A stretch of 64,000 nt of DNA from Natrinema amylolyticum. Its GTDB lineage: Archaea; Halobacteriota; Halobacteria; Halobacteriales; Natrialbaceae. The first letter of the stretch is position 1; every line of letters begins with the position of its first letter. The stretch lies in assembly GCF_020515625.1 (NCBI RefSeq), contig NZ_JAIWPJ010000005.1, positions 113,692 through 177,691 of the forward strand, in the 5' to 3' direction. The notes under the pieces were generated by a model. It did not search any database. It saw only the letters and a list, made by a program, of their open reading frames with translations, and was not told where the DNA came from. Made by a program: the position numbers and the translations under genes. Of this stretch, positions 43,286 through 52,316 are shown piece after piece.

Positions 43286-43380
43286 ACCCGTGATAACCCG
43301 TGCGCGAGTTTTAAGGGTTGCTAATTCGGGTAGTCATCGTCTGTGACCGTCTGACGTGGATTACTCGTGGCGGTCGCTCC

Positions 43381-43683
43381 CTACTCGACGCACTCTGATC
43401 GCCACTCAGCGAACGACTCGAGGAGATCGGTCTCGTCGAAGCGCTCGATACAGGGGACGTCGTACGGATGCAGCGTTCGGACGCGGTCGACTAATTCGTC
43501 GTACGCGTCGTCGGTGGTCTTCGCGAGCAACACGGCCTCGTCGTCGCGGTGAATCTCATCCTCCCAGCGATAGGTCGAGGTCGTCGACAGCCGGTTGACA
43601 CACGCGGCGAGTCGCTCTTCGACCAGCGTTTCGGCGATTTCGTCGGCCGCGTCGGGCGGCGCTGTCATGTAGACGGTCGGCAT
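43381..43683 (-). CDS. cutA: CutA1 divalent-ion tolerance protein
   Basis: The 100-residue product reads PTVYMTAPPDAADEIAETLV, then RLAACVNRLSTTSTYRWEDE (the CutA CVN...W signature) and LHPYDVPCIERFDET. CutA forms very stable ferredoxin-like trimers; in bacteria it has been linked to copper tolerance, though the direct role is unclear. ATG 43683 matches the family start. It shares its strand with the HEWD gene upstream. Confidence 0.93.
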   Translation of the reverse strand: MPTVYMTAPPDAADEIAETLVEERLAACVNRLSTTSTYRWEDEIHRDDEAVLLAKTTDDAYDELVDRVRTLHPYDVPCIERFDETDLLESFAEWRSECVE

Positions 43684-43750
43684 GAGAGCCGCTACGCTCG
43701 AGTCGGGGAAAAGAGTAATTTCTCTTCGGCGACCGGTCGGCGACGGCGAG

Positions 43751-43936
43751 TCAGCTGTCGTCGACCGGTGTGAACGTCCCGGTGATGTCCCACTCGTGGA
43801 TGCAGTGTGGATTGCCGACCTGTTTCTCGCCGTCGTCGCGGGCGATCTGCCAGGCCTCGAGGTTTTCGTCCCACTGTTCGCCTCGACCGCACGCTTCACA
43901 GATTCTCGCGGTCGGTTTTCGTACCTGTGCGCTCAT
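43751..43936 (-). CDS. HEWD family zinc-finger micro-protein
   Basis: The 61-residue product starts at ATG 43936 (MSAQVRKPTARICEACGRGE) and contains the name-giving CIHEWDITGTFTPV near its end. CEAC and later His/Cys residues suggest a bound metal. HEWD proteins are specific to haloarchaea and have no known function. An upstream in-frame ATG 24 nt away is possible but unlikely since homologues begin near MSA. Confidence 0.82.
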   Translation of the reverse strand: MSAQVRKPTARICEACGRGEQWDENLEAWQIARDDGEKQVGNPHCIHEWDITGTFTPVDDS

Positions 43937-44071
43937 TATCGAACCGTGAGAACTCGACACATATAATGGTATTCGTGTGCGGCGAGTGCCGCCCCGCTGC
44001 CGGGGGATCTCGACTTATCTGAAAAACCGGGGGCGATCGGTCGCGCTCCGAGAGGGAACGGAGAGCGGCGA

Positions 44072-45583
44072 TCAGTAGACGGCGTCTCTGATCTCCTCGC
44101 GGAGGTCGTCGAACTGCGACAAGTATTCGCGACGGTCGGCGCGTAGTTCCGCGAGCGCCTCGTCGTAGTCGTCGACGTGGTCCGGCACGTAGTAGTCGTC
44201 GACGTCGAGTCCCGGGACGGAGTCGGGGATCGTCAGCCCCATCCGTTCGTCGTGGCTCCACTCGATGGTCCCGCGGGCGGCCTCGGTGAGGATCGTCACG
44301 GATTCGGTGACGCCGATGTCTTTCGACTCGTCGCCGAGATAGCCCGTGTTGATGATGTAACAGTCGGCTTCGAGGAGGTCGATGAGTTCGTGGAAGATGT
44401 TCCCCTCCTCGCCTTCGGAGCCGATGATGAAGGGGTTCGTTCCGACGACGCGGATCGACTCGCCGGCTCGCGACGGGTCGCCCGCGCTGGTCTCGATCGA
44501 CTCGCCGAGCATGAAGGCGACGGCGGCCTGCTCCTCGTCGAGTTTGGCGACCGGGGGCATCAGGGGGTTCCGGGTGATGAAGAAGACCTGATCCATGCTG
44601 CCGAGATCGATCTCCTCGTCGGCGCTCTCGAGTTCGTCGCGCTGGATGATGGCTCGAGAGTTCGACGTATAGCGGTCCTCGTCGAAGTGGACGGTGCCGT
44701 CCTCGTCGACCGCGACGTTCTCGAGGATCGCCGATTCGGTGGTCGCGGCCTCGTAGAGTTCCGGCTGCTCGTCTTCGCCGAGGCCGATCGTCTTGATGAA
44801 CAGTCCCTCGCCCTCGCTGCCGGCGACGGAGCCGTCCGAGAGGAGGCCACAGACGTCGTCCTGCAGCATGGACGCGTCCTCCGGGTCCTCGAGCCAGCAG
44901 CCGTGAGAGGTCAGCGTGGACTTGCCGGTCGCGGAGAGGCCCATGAACACCTGGCCGACGGTCCGTAGCTCGCCGTCAGCGTCGCGGACGCGGACGCGCT
45001 TGCTGCCCGCGTGGAGTCCGAGACCGCCCTGCTGCTTGATGCGGTACATGTACAGCCGGAGGAACGACTTCTTGGCTTCGCCGATGTAGTCCGTGCCGAG
45101 GACGGTCGTCACGCCGATGTTGGGACGGACTCGAATCTCGGTCTCGTCGTAATCGGGCAGGTGGACGGTGTAGAGATCGGGATCACGTCCGTCGGTCGGC
45201 TCGAACAGGCTCGCCCACGCGTACGCGATCCGAGCGTGCTCGACGGGGACGAACAGGCGACAACAGAAGGTCGCGTCCGGGTGACGGCCCATCAGTCGAT
45301 CGACGCAGAGCATCTCACGGTCGCTCGTGAGACCGATCGCGTCGTCGACGAGTTCGTGATCCCGATCGGTGAACTCGTCGTCGACAGCGTTTTTCGTCCG
45401 ATCGGCGCTCCGCGAGCGGACCTCACTGACGTACGACGCCGATCCGAACTCGGTCGTCGTCTCGTCGGGCTCGGCGAGTTCGCGCAGTTCCTCGAGCGAC
45501 AGATCGTACCGGACGTTCGACGCTGTAGTCGGATCCGGAAGCTGTCGGACCAGTGGACGGGACTCCGTCCCGGTTTCAGACAT
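44072..45583 (-). CDS. pckA: Phosphoenolpyruvate carboxykinase (ATP type)
   Basis: Makes phosphoenolpyruvate from oxaloacetate, the first step of gluconeogenesis. The 503-residue product has the kinase loop FMGLSATGKSTLTSHGCWLE (about 215-234), a second metal motif DDVCGLLSDGS, and TRNPLMPPVAKL (substrate Arg region). The loop carries Ala where bacterial enzymes usually have Gly (GLSGTGKTT). ATG 45583 follows a TATA-like GTTTATCAG by about 30 nt; the spacer upstream holds several inverted repeats suggesting carbon-source control. Confidence 0.92.
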   Translation of the reverse strand: MSETGTESRPLVRQLPDPTTASNVRYDLSLEELRELAEPDETTTEFGSASYVSEVRSRSADRTKNAVDDEFTDRDHELVDDAIGLTSDREMLCVDRLMGRHPDATFCCRLFVPVEHARIAYAWASLFEPTDGRDPDLYTVHLPDYDETEIRVRPNIGVTTVLGTDYIGEAKKSFLRLYMYRIKQQGGLGLHAGSKRVRVRDADGELRTVGQVFMGLSATGKSTLTSHGCWLEDPEDASMLQDDVCGLLSDGSVAGSEGEGLFIKTIGLGEDEQPELYEAATTESAILENVAVDEDGTVHFDEDRYTSNSRAIIQRDELESADEEIDLGSMDQVFFITRNPLMPPVAKLDEEQAAVAFMLGESIETSAGDPSRAGESIRVVGTNPFIIGSEGEEGNIFHELIDLLEADCYIINTGYLGDESKDIGVTESVTILTEAARGTIEWSHDERMGLTIPDSVPGLDVDDYYVPDHVDDYDEALAELRADRREYLSQFDDLREEIRDAVY

Positions 45584-45944
45584 ATACGTAACACACCACT
45601 GTCCTGACTGATAAACATGGAGGATTATGATCGCTGTATGGTACGACTCCCCAGACCTATATCGGAGTCCGGCATTTCGAACCCCTGTATCTGCTATGAG
45701 AAACGGTTTCATTCTCACGCGAGAAATAGTCTCTTATCTGGTAGGTGTAAACAAGAACTCGAGTAAGAAATAATTTTGATCGGCCCCGAATATCGGGCGT
45801 ACGGACGTGATCGCGATCGGAACACGGCTCACTTGACGGTGGGCCACTGCAGCCGAGCGAACGCGAGGCGACGACGCCGAGCCGATTTTCACATCTGGTA
45901 CTGCGGGGCAAACTTCCAATAGGGTCGTTCGAGTCACCGGGGGC
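45584..45944. promoter_or_regulatory. pckA / actin-like gene divergent spacer with inverted repeats
   Basis: No gene is evident in these 361 bases. On the pckA side a TATA-like element lies near 45610-45618. GACTCC (45645-45650) pairs with GGAGTC (45664-45669) across 13 nt, upstream of that TATA. GAAACGGTTTC (45700-45710) is a perfect palindrome; GAGAA/TTCTC units alternate at 45698-45725, including TTCTC-ACGC-GAGAA at 45712-45725. ACTCGAGT near 45757 is another palindrome. The last third before the actin-like gene is GC-rich with a weak AAACTTCCAATAGG near its end. Confidence 0.5.
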
Positions 45945-48900
45945 ATGGATTACGGTCTCGATATCGGACCGGAGGCGATCCGGGCCGTCACCGACGCAGG
46001 CGACGGGCCGACGATCGACGCGGTCCCGCCGGTGGTGGTACCGGTCGACGCCGCCGCATTCGACACGGTGGGACTCTCGGAGGGGAAAACGACGATAGAC
46101 GTGGACGGCGAGACGTACGCGATCGGCGCGACCGCTCGGGTGGCCGCCGACGCCGCGGACGAGAGACCGCAGCCCCTGTTCGCGAACGGCGTCCTCGCGA
46201 CGGACGCGACGGCGTACGCACGGCCCGCGTTGGATGCGCTCATCGACGACGTCGTGGCCGACGCGACGGACGGTCGGCTCTGTTATACGACGCCGGGACC
46301 GCTCGTCGACGCGGCGGCGCCGACCGACGCGCACCGCGAGGCAGTCGAGTCGATTCTGGCCGACCGCGGACTCGACGCGACGCCGATCAGCACGGGATTC
46401 GCCGTCGTCTACGACCAACTGGCGGCCGACAACTACACCGGACTCGGCATCTGTATGGGGAGGCAGACGACGAGCGTCGCGCTCGCGTACTACGGCGTCC
46501 CGGCGATAGCCGTCTCGCTCGCCACGGGCCGCGAGTGGATCGTCGACCGGGTAGCCGACGAAACCGGTCGCGAACCGGCGCGGGTCGCCGACGTCCTCGA
46601 GGGGTTCACGCTCGACCCCGACACGGCGGCGGGCGAGATCGAGAGCGCTCTCGCTCGGGCCTACGACGCCCTGCTAGCCGAGGTGATCGAGGCGATCCGA
46701 GACGCGGCCAACGAGAGCGACGTCCAGCAGGGGGTGTCCGTTCCGATCGCGGTCGCCGGCGAGGCCGCCATCGACGGCGTCGAGTTCCTGATCGGCGGCC
46801 GATTCGACGCGGCGACGCTCCCGTTCTCTGTCCGCGGCGTCCGACTCGCGGACGACCCCGCTGCGAGCGCCGCTCGAGGCGCGTTCGCGGCGGCCAGGGA
46901 CGAGGTCGAGGCCCACGAGGCGGTCACCTGGTCCGCCTCCGCCGCTCCCGGCGAGGACACCGGCGACTCCTCGAGCGAGAACGAGGCGTCCGCGGCGAGC
47001 GAGGCGACCGAACTCGCGTTCGACGACGACGCAGCGACCCGCGGAGATGCCGAGCGCACCGACGACGCGATCGATCAGCTGTTCGACCGGCTCGCGAACC
47101 GCGACGCCGAGATCGAGTCCGTCCGCGAGGACCTCGAGACACTGTTCGAAGACCTCGAGTACATCGAGGAACGCGCGGCCGCGGCCGAAACCGTCGACGA
47201 GATCGACGACCGCCTCGAGTCGTTCGCCGACGATCTGGCGGATATCGAGGATGAAAGCGAGACGCACGCAAGCGACGACGACGTGACGGAGCTCGAGGAC
47301 GACGTCGAGAGCGTCGACGACGACCTCGAGGGCCTCGCGGACGACCTCGCTTCGGTCGAAGCGACCGCGGCCGACGAACGAGCCGCCCTCGACGAGCGAC
47401 TCGCCGAGCTGGCGGCCGACCTCGAGACTGCCGCGGATCGGACGGAGTCGCTGGATGACGCTCTCGACGCCGTCCGGGCCGACCTGGACGATCTCGAAGC
47501 GACCGCGGCGACCGAAGCGGCGCTCGAGGCGGTCGAGGAACGCGTCTCGGGACTGACCGACGAGTTCGAGGCTCTCGAGGCGGACGTCGACCGCGCTGGA
47601 ACGCGAATCGAGGGCGTCGCGGGACGGCTCGAGGAACTGAGCACGCGGATCGACGGCGTGTCGGGGCGACTCGAGGAGCGCTCCGAACGAACCGACGCGC
47701 GCTTCGAGGCGATCGACTCGACGCTCGACGAGGAGATCGCAGCCGTCGACGACGAACTGGATGCCCTCCGGGAGCGGGTGGACGATCGCACCGCAGCGCT
47801 CGATGCCGATCTCGAGACCGTCCGGGACGCGATCGACGACATAGAGGAGACGGCGGCGGACGCCGAGCGAGTCGACGCCGTCGCGGACGGGCTGTCGACG
47901 CTCGAGACGGCGGTCGACGACCTCGGTGAGACGATGTCGGACGCGACGGACGCGCTCGCCGACCTCGAAACGCGGGCGGCCGGCCGGGGAACAGTAGCGG
48001 ACCTCGCGAGCGATCTCGAAACCGTCGATGCGGACCTCGAAACGCTCGATTCAGAGCTCCGATCGCTCGAGGACGCACTCGATCGGCGGATCGACGACGC
48101 GGTCTCGACGCTCGACGCCCGGATCGCGGACGCGACTGACGGGATCGAGGAGGATCTCGCAGCGCTCGAGAACGCCGTCGAGCGGCTCGACGACGAGACA
48201 GTGCCGGAAGACGACGTCGCCCAGTTGCGCGAGTCCCTCGCCGACGCGACCGACGAGATCGAGTCGGTGACGGCGGACGTCGACGCCATCGCGACGGACC
48301 TCGCGGCCGTCGAGGACCGGATCGACGACCTCGACGACGAACTCGAGGACCGAGTGAACGAGGTTCGGACGAGTCTCGAAGCGCAGGTGAGCGACGTTCG
48401 AACGACGGTTACCGACCGAGTCGACGACGTAGAGGCGACGGTCGACGATCGAGCGGCCGAGATTCGGGCGACGCTCGAGGACGACGTCGCGGCGCTGCGG
48501 ACCGACCTCGAGGACGAGATCGAGTCGCTCGCCGAGACGCTCTCGGCGATCGACGATCGAACCGATGCCACCGAAGAGCGATTGGACGCTCACGAAACCC
48601 GTTTCGAGGACCTCTCGTCGGCGCTCGAGGACGATATTTCCGCGGTCGACGACCGCCTCGAGTCGCTCCGGTCGGATCACGACGATCTCGCTCGGGCCGT
48701 TGAGTCGGAGCCCGACGAATCGGCGGTAGCGGAGCTCGACGGCGACGTGCAGGCACTCGACGGTGACGTCCAGAGGCTCGATAGCGATGTCGGGACGTTG
48801 GAGACAGACGTCCGGTCTCTCGACGACGAATTCGACGCCGTCGACGAGCGGCTGACGACGGTTTCCGACCGGCTTTCGGGGCTCGGAGAACGGGTCGAGG

Positions 48901-49163
48901 CGATCGAGACGCGAACCGAAGACGTCGAGACTCGCGCGGACCGGACTGAAGCGATCGAGTCGCTTCGAGCGGACCTCGAGGACGTCCGGGCTGAGACGAC
49001 CGCAGCACCGGCTCTTTCGTCGGCGGTCGTCGCCGGCGGTGGGGGTGCGGGGGTCGTCGCCGGCGGCGTGACCGCGATCGCGGGCGAGACGACGGTCGGT
49101 GGCGGCGCAGTCGTCGTCGGACTGGTGTTGATCGCGGTCGCGATGGTGCTCGCCCGCACGTGA
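45945..49163 (+). CDS. Actin/MreB-fold head, long coiled coil and C-terminal membrane anchor
   Basis: The 1072-residue product appears to have three parts. Residues 1-325 resemble the actin/Hsp70/MreB/ParM fold: a phosphate-1 strand (YGLDIGPEAIRAV), a subdomain segment TTPGPLVDAAAPTDAHREAV and TGFAVVYDQLAADN, a phosphate-2 hairpin GLGICMGRQTTSVALAYYG followed by GREWIVDRVADETG, and an adenosine-type SVPIAVAGEAAIDGVEF and DDPAASAARGAFAAA. The phosphate-2 Asp is replaced by Cys and the second Gly by Arg-Gln, so ATP hydrolysis may be lost or altered. Residues about 326-370 are an acidic linker, 370-1015 are charged Leu/Ala heptads (coiled coil, no Cys or Pro breaks beyond a few), and 1021-1072 hold two Gly-rich hydrophobic stretches ending AVVVGLVLIAVAMVLART. 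The rod would be about 95 nm if fully extended. It is monocistronic. I know no characterised homologue. Confidence 0.75.
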   Translation: MDYGLDIGPEAIRAVTDAGDGPTIDAVPPVVVPVDAAAFDTVGLSEGKTTIDVDGETYAIGATARVAADAADERPQPLFANGVLATDATAYARPALDALIDDVVADATDGRLCYTTPGPLVDAAAPTDAHREAVESILADRGLDATPISTGFAVVYDQLAADNYTGLGICMGRQTTSVALAYYGVPAIAVSLATGREWIVDRVADETGREPARVADVLEGFTLDPDTAAGEIESALARAYDALLAEVIEAIRDAANESDVQQGVSVPIAVAGEAAIDGVEFLIGGRFDAATLPFSVRGVRLADDPAASAARGAFAAARDEVEAHEAVTWSASAAPGEDTGDSSSENEASAASEATELAFDDDAATRGDAERTDDAIDQLFDRLANRDAEIESVREDLETLFEDLEYIEERAAAAETVDEIDDRLESFADDLADIEDESETHASDDDVTELEDDVESVDDDLEGLADDLASVEATAADERAALDERLAELAADLETAADRTESLDDALDAVRADLDDLEATAATEAALEAVEERVSGLTDEFEALEADVDRAGTRIEGVAGRLEELSTRIDGVSGRLEERSERTDARFEAIDSTLDEEIAAVDDELDALRERVDDRTAALDADLETVRDAIDDIEETAADAERVDAVADGLSTLETAVDDLGETMSDATDALADLETRAAGRGTVADLASDLETVDADLETLDSELRSLEDALDRRIDDAVSTLDARIADATDGIEEDLAALENAVERLDDETVPEDDVAQLRESLADATDEIESVTADVDAIATDLAAVEDRIDDLDDELEDRVNEVRTSLEAQVSDVRTTVTDRVDDVEATVDDRAAEIRATLEDDVAALRTDLEDEIESLAETLSAIDDRTDATEERLDAHETRFEDLSSALEDDISAVDDRLESLRSDHDDLARAVESEPDESAVAELDGDVQALDGDVQRLDSDVGTLETDVRSLDDEFDAVDERLTTVSDRLSGLGERVEAIETRTEDVETRADRTEAIESLRADLEDVRAETTAAPALSSAVVAGGGGAGVVAGGVTAIAGETTVGGGAVVVGLVLIAVAMVLART

Positions 49164-49253
49164 TCCGATGCCGATGGCTGCTGGCTCGAACCCTCGTGAA
49201 ACGGCGGCACCGCTGGAGGAAACCAACACTGTCCCGACCGACGCTGGACGCGG

Positions 49254-49385
49254 TCAGTCGTGGATCAACTCGACGTTTCGCATCTCGCCCCCGCACTGTT
49301 GACAGGTGCTGAGGAGTGCGTCCCCGACCGTCTCCCGCCGGCCACACTGGACGCAGACGTATTCGCGTTGCTCCTCGAGTGCCAT
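49254..49385 (-). CDS. Rubrerythrin-like zinc-ribbon micro-protein, 43 residues
   Basis: ATG 49385 opens MALEEQREYVCVQCGRRETV and ends QQCGGEMRNVELIHD. CVQC and CQQC form one rubredoxin/zinc-ribbon knuckle pair. Annotated relatives are called rubrerythrin-like, but without the ferritin part a redox role is not implied. It converges with the actin-like gene end at a distance of 90 nt. Confidence 0.78.
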   Translation of the reverse strand: MALEEQREYVCVQCGRRETVGDALLSTCQQCGGEMRNVELIHD

Positions 49386-49518
49386 AGTGTACCATACGCA
49401 GAAAGGCATGTTAACTCTTTTCACAGTAGCTGTCCCGCAGGCGGTCCGGCGAGCGTCACGAGTACGGGTTTCGGCGCTGGCGTGGACAGTTGGCGATAGT
49501 GCTCGGATCGCGAACCGA

Positions 49519-50787
49519 TCAGGACCGCTCGAAGACCCAGAGCAGACAGCCGAGTAGCGTGGCACCGACGACCGCCGAGGCGAGCAGCCAGAACGCGGCC
49601 CGGAAGCCGGCGGTCTCCGAGAGGGTTCCGACGACCGCGGGCGAGATCGCGCCGGCACCCATCAACAGCGTTCGAACGACGCCCAGTCCGCCGCCGGCGA
49701 CGTCGTCCGGAATGGCCGACATCAGGTACGCGCCCCTGACCGGTCGGAAGCCGTGCGAGCCGAGGCCGACGGCGACGAGCAATCCGCCGAGCAGGATCGG
49801 ATCGCTCGTTCCGGTCAGCGAGACGAATGCCACCAGCGCGACCGAGGCGAGGCCGAGCGTCGCGACGATGATCGGCAATCGGCCGACCCGATCGCTGAGG
49901 TTCCCGGTCACCAACTGCACCAGACTCGCGAGGAAGAGCCCGCTGTAGAGCAGGCTCGCGGTCGCCGCCGTGAGCCCCGCCTCCGCGGTGAGGTATCGAG
50001 GTGCGAACGCGACCAGCCCGTTGTAGGTAAAGGAGAACAGGACCGTCAGCAGGGCGAACGTCGAGAACCGCCAGTCGCGAAAGAGCGACGCGTACTGCGC
50101 GATCTCGCCGCCGCGATCGATCGGGTTCGTGTCGATGCCGCTCGATTCGCCCGGCAGTCGCTTCGGGACCCGAACCCGGAACGCCGCCGCGAGCGCCAGC
50201 CCGACGAGGCCGGCACCCAGAAAAACCAGCCGCCAGCTCGAGATCGGACCGAGCGCCAGCGACGCGACCCCGACGGCGGCGGCGGGCGCGACGACGCCGC
50301 TGAGCGCACCGAACGTGTCCAGCACGCCGAGCGCTCGCCCCGTCCGGGCCGGATAGGCTCGAGCGAGGAGCCGGACGGCGACGGTCTTGTGCGCGCCGGT
50401 TCCGGCTCCGATCACGAGCATCGCGCCGACGAGGACGAGAAACGGCGAGTCGACGACCAGTGCGAGCGCAGCGATGGCCGCGACGAGCGCGCCGGTCGTG
50501 ATGACGGTCACCGAACCGAGCCGGTCCGCGAGCACGCCGGAGGGAAACTGCATGGCCGCGTAGACGAGCATCAGCCCGGAGAACGCGGTTCCGAGGACGG
50601 CATCGGAAACGCCGTAGCTCGACTGAAACGCGTCGAACAGCGGTGGGAAGGCGTATCGGAGGAACTTCGCGAGAAACCAGATCGCGGCCGTCAGTACGAG
50701 CGCGTCGTAGCTCGCCAGCCGTCCGGCCGCTCGTCGAACCGACATTCGTTCTCGCCGAGAGTCGCGACCGGACGACGGAGTATCCAT
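49519..50787 (-). CDS. Major facilitator superfamily transporter
   Basis: The 422-residue product has twelve hydrophobic helices. The MFS loop-2 motif is FPSGVLADRLGSVTVITTGA and its second-half repeat is LVTGNLSDRVGRLPIIVATL. It resembles sugar-phosphate/oxalate-formate type antiporters in overall layout, but the substrate cannot be inferred. ATG 50787 is used; a Met 14 codons later (MSVRRAAG) is an alternative. The AT-rich stretch 50840-50915 serves both this gene and the divergent zinc-finger gene. Confidence 0.9.
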   Translation of the reverse strand: MDTPSSGRDSRRERMSVRRAAGRLASYDALVLTAAIWFLAKFLRYAFPPLFDAFQSSYGVSDAVLGTAFSGLMLVYAAMQFPSGVLADRLGSVTVITTGALVAAIAALALVVDSPFLVLVGAMLVIGAGTGAHKTVAVRLLARAYPARTGRALGVLDTFGALSGVVAPAAAVGVASLALGPISSWRLVFLGAGLVGLALAAAFRVRVPKRLPGESSGIDTNPIDRGGEIAQYASLFRDWRFSTFALLTVLFSFTYNGLVAFAPRYLTAEAGLTAATASLLYSGLFLASLVQLVTGNLSDRVGRLPIIVATLGLASVALVAFVSLTGTSDPILLGGLLVAVGLGSHGFRPVRGAYLMSAIPDDVAGGGLGVVRTLLMGAGAISPAVVGTLSETAGFRAAFWLLASAVVGATLLGCLLWVFERS

Positions 50788-50923
50788 CGATCCCGACTGT
50801 CGTCCGTCCGGTAGTGAGAAAGGAACTGCTAATTGGGTGAATATGGCATTATATGCCACACTAATTATAATAGATGTTAACGGACGAGTCTTATATGATA
50901 GTTCCTGATATACACCGATACCG

Positions 50924-51106
50924 ATGACTGCTATCACGACGACGGAGTGGGCCGACCCGATCACCTGTCCCTTCTGTGGCGACGAACTCTCATCGCCGGG
51001 CGCCGGATTCGTCGATCACATCGACGACAACGCCGACTGCGAAGACGGATTCGATCAGTGGCGACGGAACATCGCCGGCGACCTGGCCGGCGAATGGTCC
51101 GGCTGA
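50924..51106 (+). CDS. Small zinc-finger protein, 60 residues
   Basis: The product reads MTAITTTEWADPITCPFCGD, then FVDHIDDNADCEDGFDQWRR. CPFC with His and Cys later (H-x6-C) suggests a Cys3His zinc site; it resembles haloarchaeal DUF7501 proteins. A strong TATA-like GTCTTATATGAT lies at about 50888-50899, placed for a leaderless start. Function unknown. Confidence 0.75.
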   Translation: MTAITTTEWADPITCPFCGDELSSPGAGFVDHIDDNADCEDGFDQWRRNIAGDLAGEWSG

Positions 51107-51318
51107 CGGTCTCACCTCCTCGAGTCGCGTTTCGGACCGCGAACAGCCCGAGTAGCGCCGAACGACCGGGTCGATGCCATCGTCGATCCGGTTTCCACTC
51201 GTAGCACAGCACCGGTCCGTTTCTCCCTGCGGCACAGCACCATTCGATCGACGCGTCCGACTCCGTTCGGTTTCGGTGGGAACGCAACGCCGAAGGCCGG
51301 TCGGTCCGGAACGGACGT

Positions 51319-51921
51319 ATGGGATTTCACACGTATCCGGTCGATCGAGCGGACGCCCTCGAGGACCCGTCTCGCTACCGATACTGCTCCCGCGAGGAAC
51401 TGCTCGCGATGCTCGAGCCGACGGCGGACGGCGTCGTCGCCGACCTCGGCTCCGGAACGGGCTTTTACGCGGACGATGTCGCACCGTTCGTCGACACCCT
51501 GTACGCGGTGGACGTCCAGCCCGCGATGCACGATCGGTACCGAGAGAAGGACGTTCCCGAGGCCGTCGAGTTCGTCACGGCCGAAATCTCGTCGCTTCCC
51601 TTCGACGACGGGGAACTCGACGGCGCGTACTCCACGATGACCCACCACGAGTACGCGTCGCCGACAGCAGCAGCGGATGCGGAGGGAGCGGAGGCGGACG
51701 ACGATGCCGACGGTGCCCTCGCGGAACTCGCGCGGGTCCTCCATCCCGGCGGCCGACTGGTCACGGTCGACTGGTCAGCCGACGGCGACTCGGACGCCGG
51801 TCCGCCGCTCGAGGAGCGGTTCGATCTCGCGACGGCGACGGCGCGACTCGAGGCCGCCGGCTTCGAGATCGAATTCGCCAGCGGCCGACCGGAGACGTTC
51901 GCGATCGTCGCGACTCGATGA
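51319..51921 (+). CDS. Class I SAM-dependent methyltransferase
   Basis: The 200-residue product has motif I VVADLGSGTGFYADDVAPFV (about 39-58), the acidic residue in LYAVDVQPAMHDRY, and motif IV-like FDDGELDGAYSTMTHHEY. An Ala/Glu/Asp-rich insert (about 116-135) precedes LAELARVLHPGGRLVTVDW. The substrate is unknown. The preceding 212-base spacer (51107-51318) holds nothing I can assign. Confidence 0.88.
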   Translation: MGFHTYPVDRADALEDPSRYRYCSREELLAMLEPTADGVVADLGSGTGFYADDVAPFVDTLYAVDVQPAMHDRYREKDVPEAVEFVTAEISSLPFDDGELDGAYSTMTHHEYASPTAAADAEGAEADDDADGALAELARVLHPGGRLVTVDWSADGDSDAGPPLEERFDLATATARLEAAGFEIEFASGRPETFAIVATR

Positions 51922-52042
51922 TCGCGAGGTGATTATTGGACAGACGCCCAGTATTTAAACGGATTTAACCCCTTTTCGTTGTCTATACGCCTTTCTATTA
52001 ACCCGGCGTAACGCTTTTTCGTGATACAGTGTACCAACCACC

Positions 52043-52183
52043 ATGGTCTACACCGATCCGTACACGCCCGACCGATCGTACTACGAGTGCCGGAACTGCG
52101 GCTATCGAGAAGCGACCGACTCGCTGGGCTCCTGTCCGGAATGCGACGGGCAGACACGAAACCTCGCGGTTCCACGGGACTGA
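52043..52183 (+). CDS. Rubrerythrin-like zinc-ribbon micro-protein, 46 residues
   Basis: ATG 52043 opens MVYTDPYTPDRSYYECRNCG and ends CPECDGQTRNLAVPRD. Two CxxC pairs (CRNC, CPEC) give a zinc ribbon like the one at 49254. AT-rich sequence (51953-52020) including TATTAACCC supplies a promoter. Its function is unknown. Confidence 0.78.
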   Translation: MVYTDPYTPDRSYYECRNCGYREATDSLGSCPECDGQTRNLAVPRD

Positions 52184-52316
52184 CTCTCCGGCAGATCATC
52201 GCCCAGCAGCCATCGCCTAGCGGACGGTCGACTCGAGTGGAACTCGAGCGACCGACGCGAATCGACGTCCGGCGAGCGAAAGTAGCGACGAGCGCCGCGA
52301 CGGTCGGTCCGGACCG

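Noticed and set aside
42713..43324. A 203-codon plus-strand frame antisense to uL11
   Set aside because: uL11 on the minus strand is unmistakable and has its own leaderless promoter; the plus frame has no family features.
45670..45700. A T-arm-like GGGGTTCGAA on the minus strand, possible tRNA
   Set aside because: No matching acceptor, D- or anticodon stems could be drawn around it. No other tRNA was seen in the window.
46924..48571. Long Arg- or Ser-rich minus-strand frames antisense to the coiled-coil region
   Set aside because: They are mirror frames of the Asp/Glu/Leu-rich coding strand, with low-complexity composition and no promoter or family resemblance.
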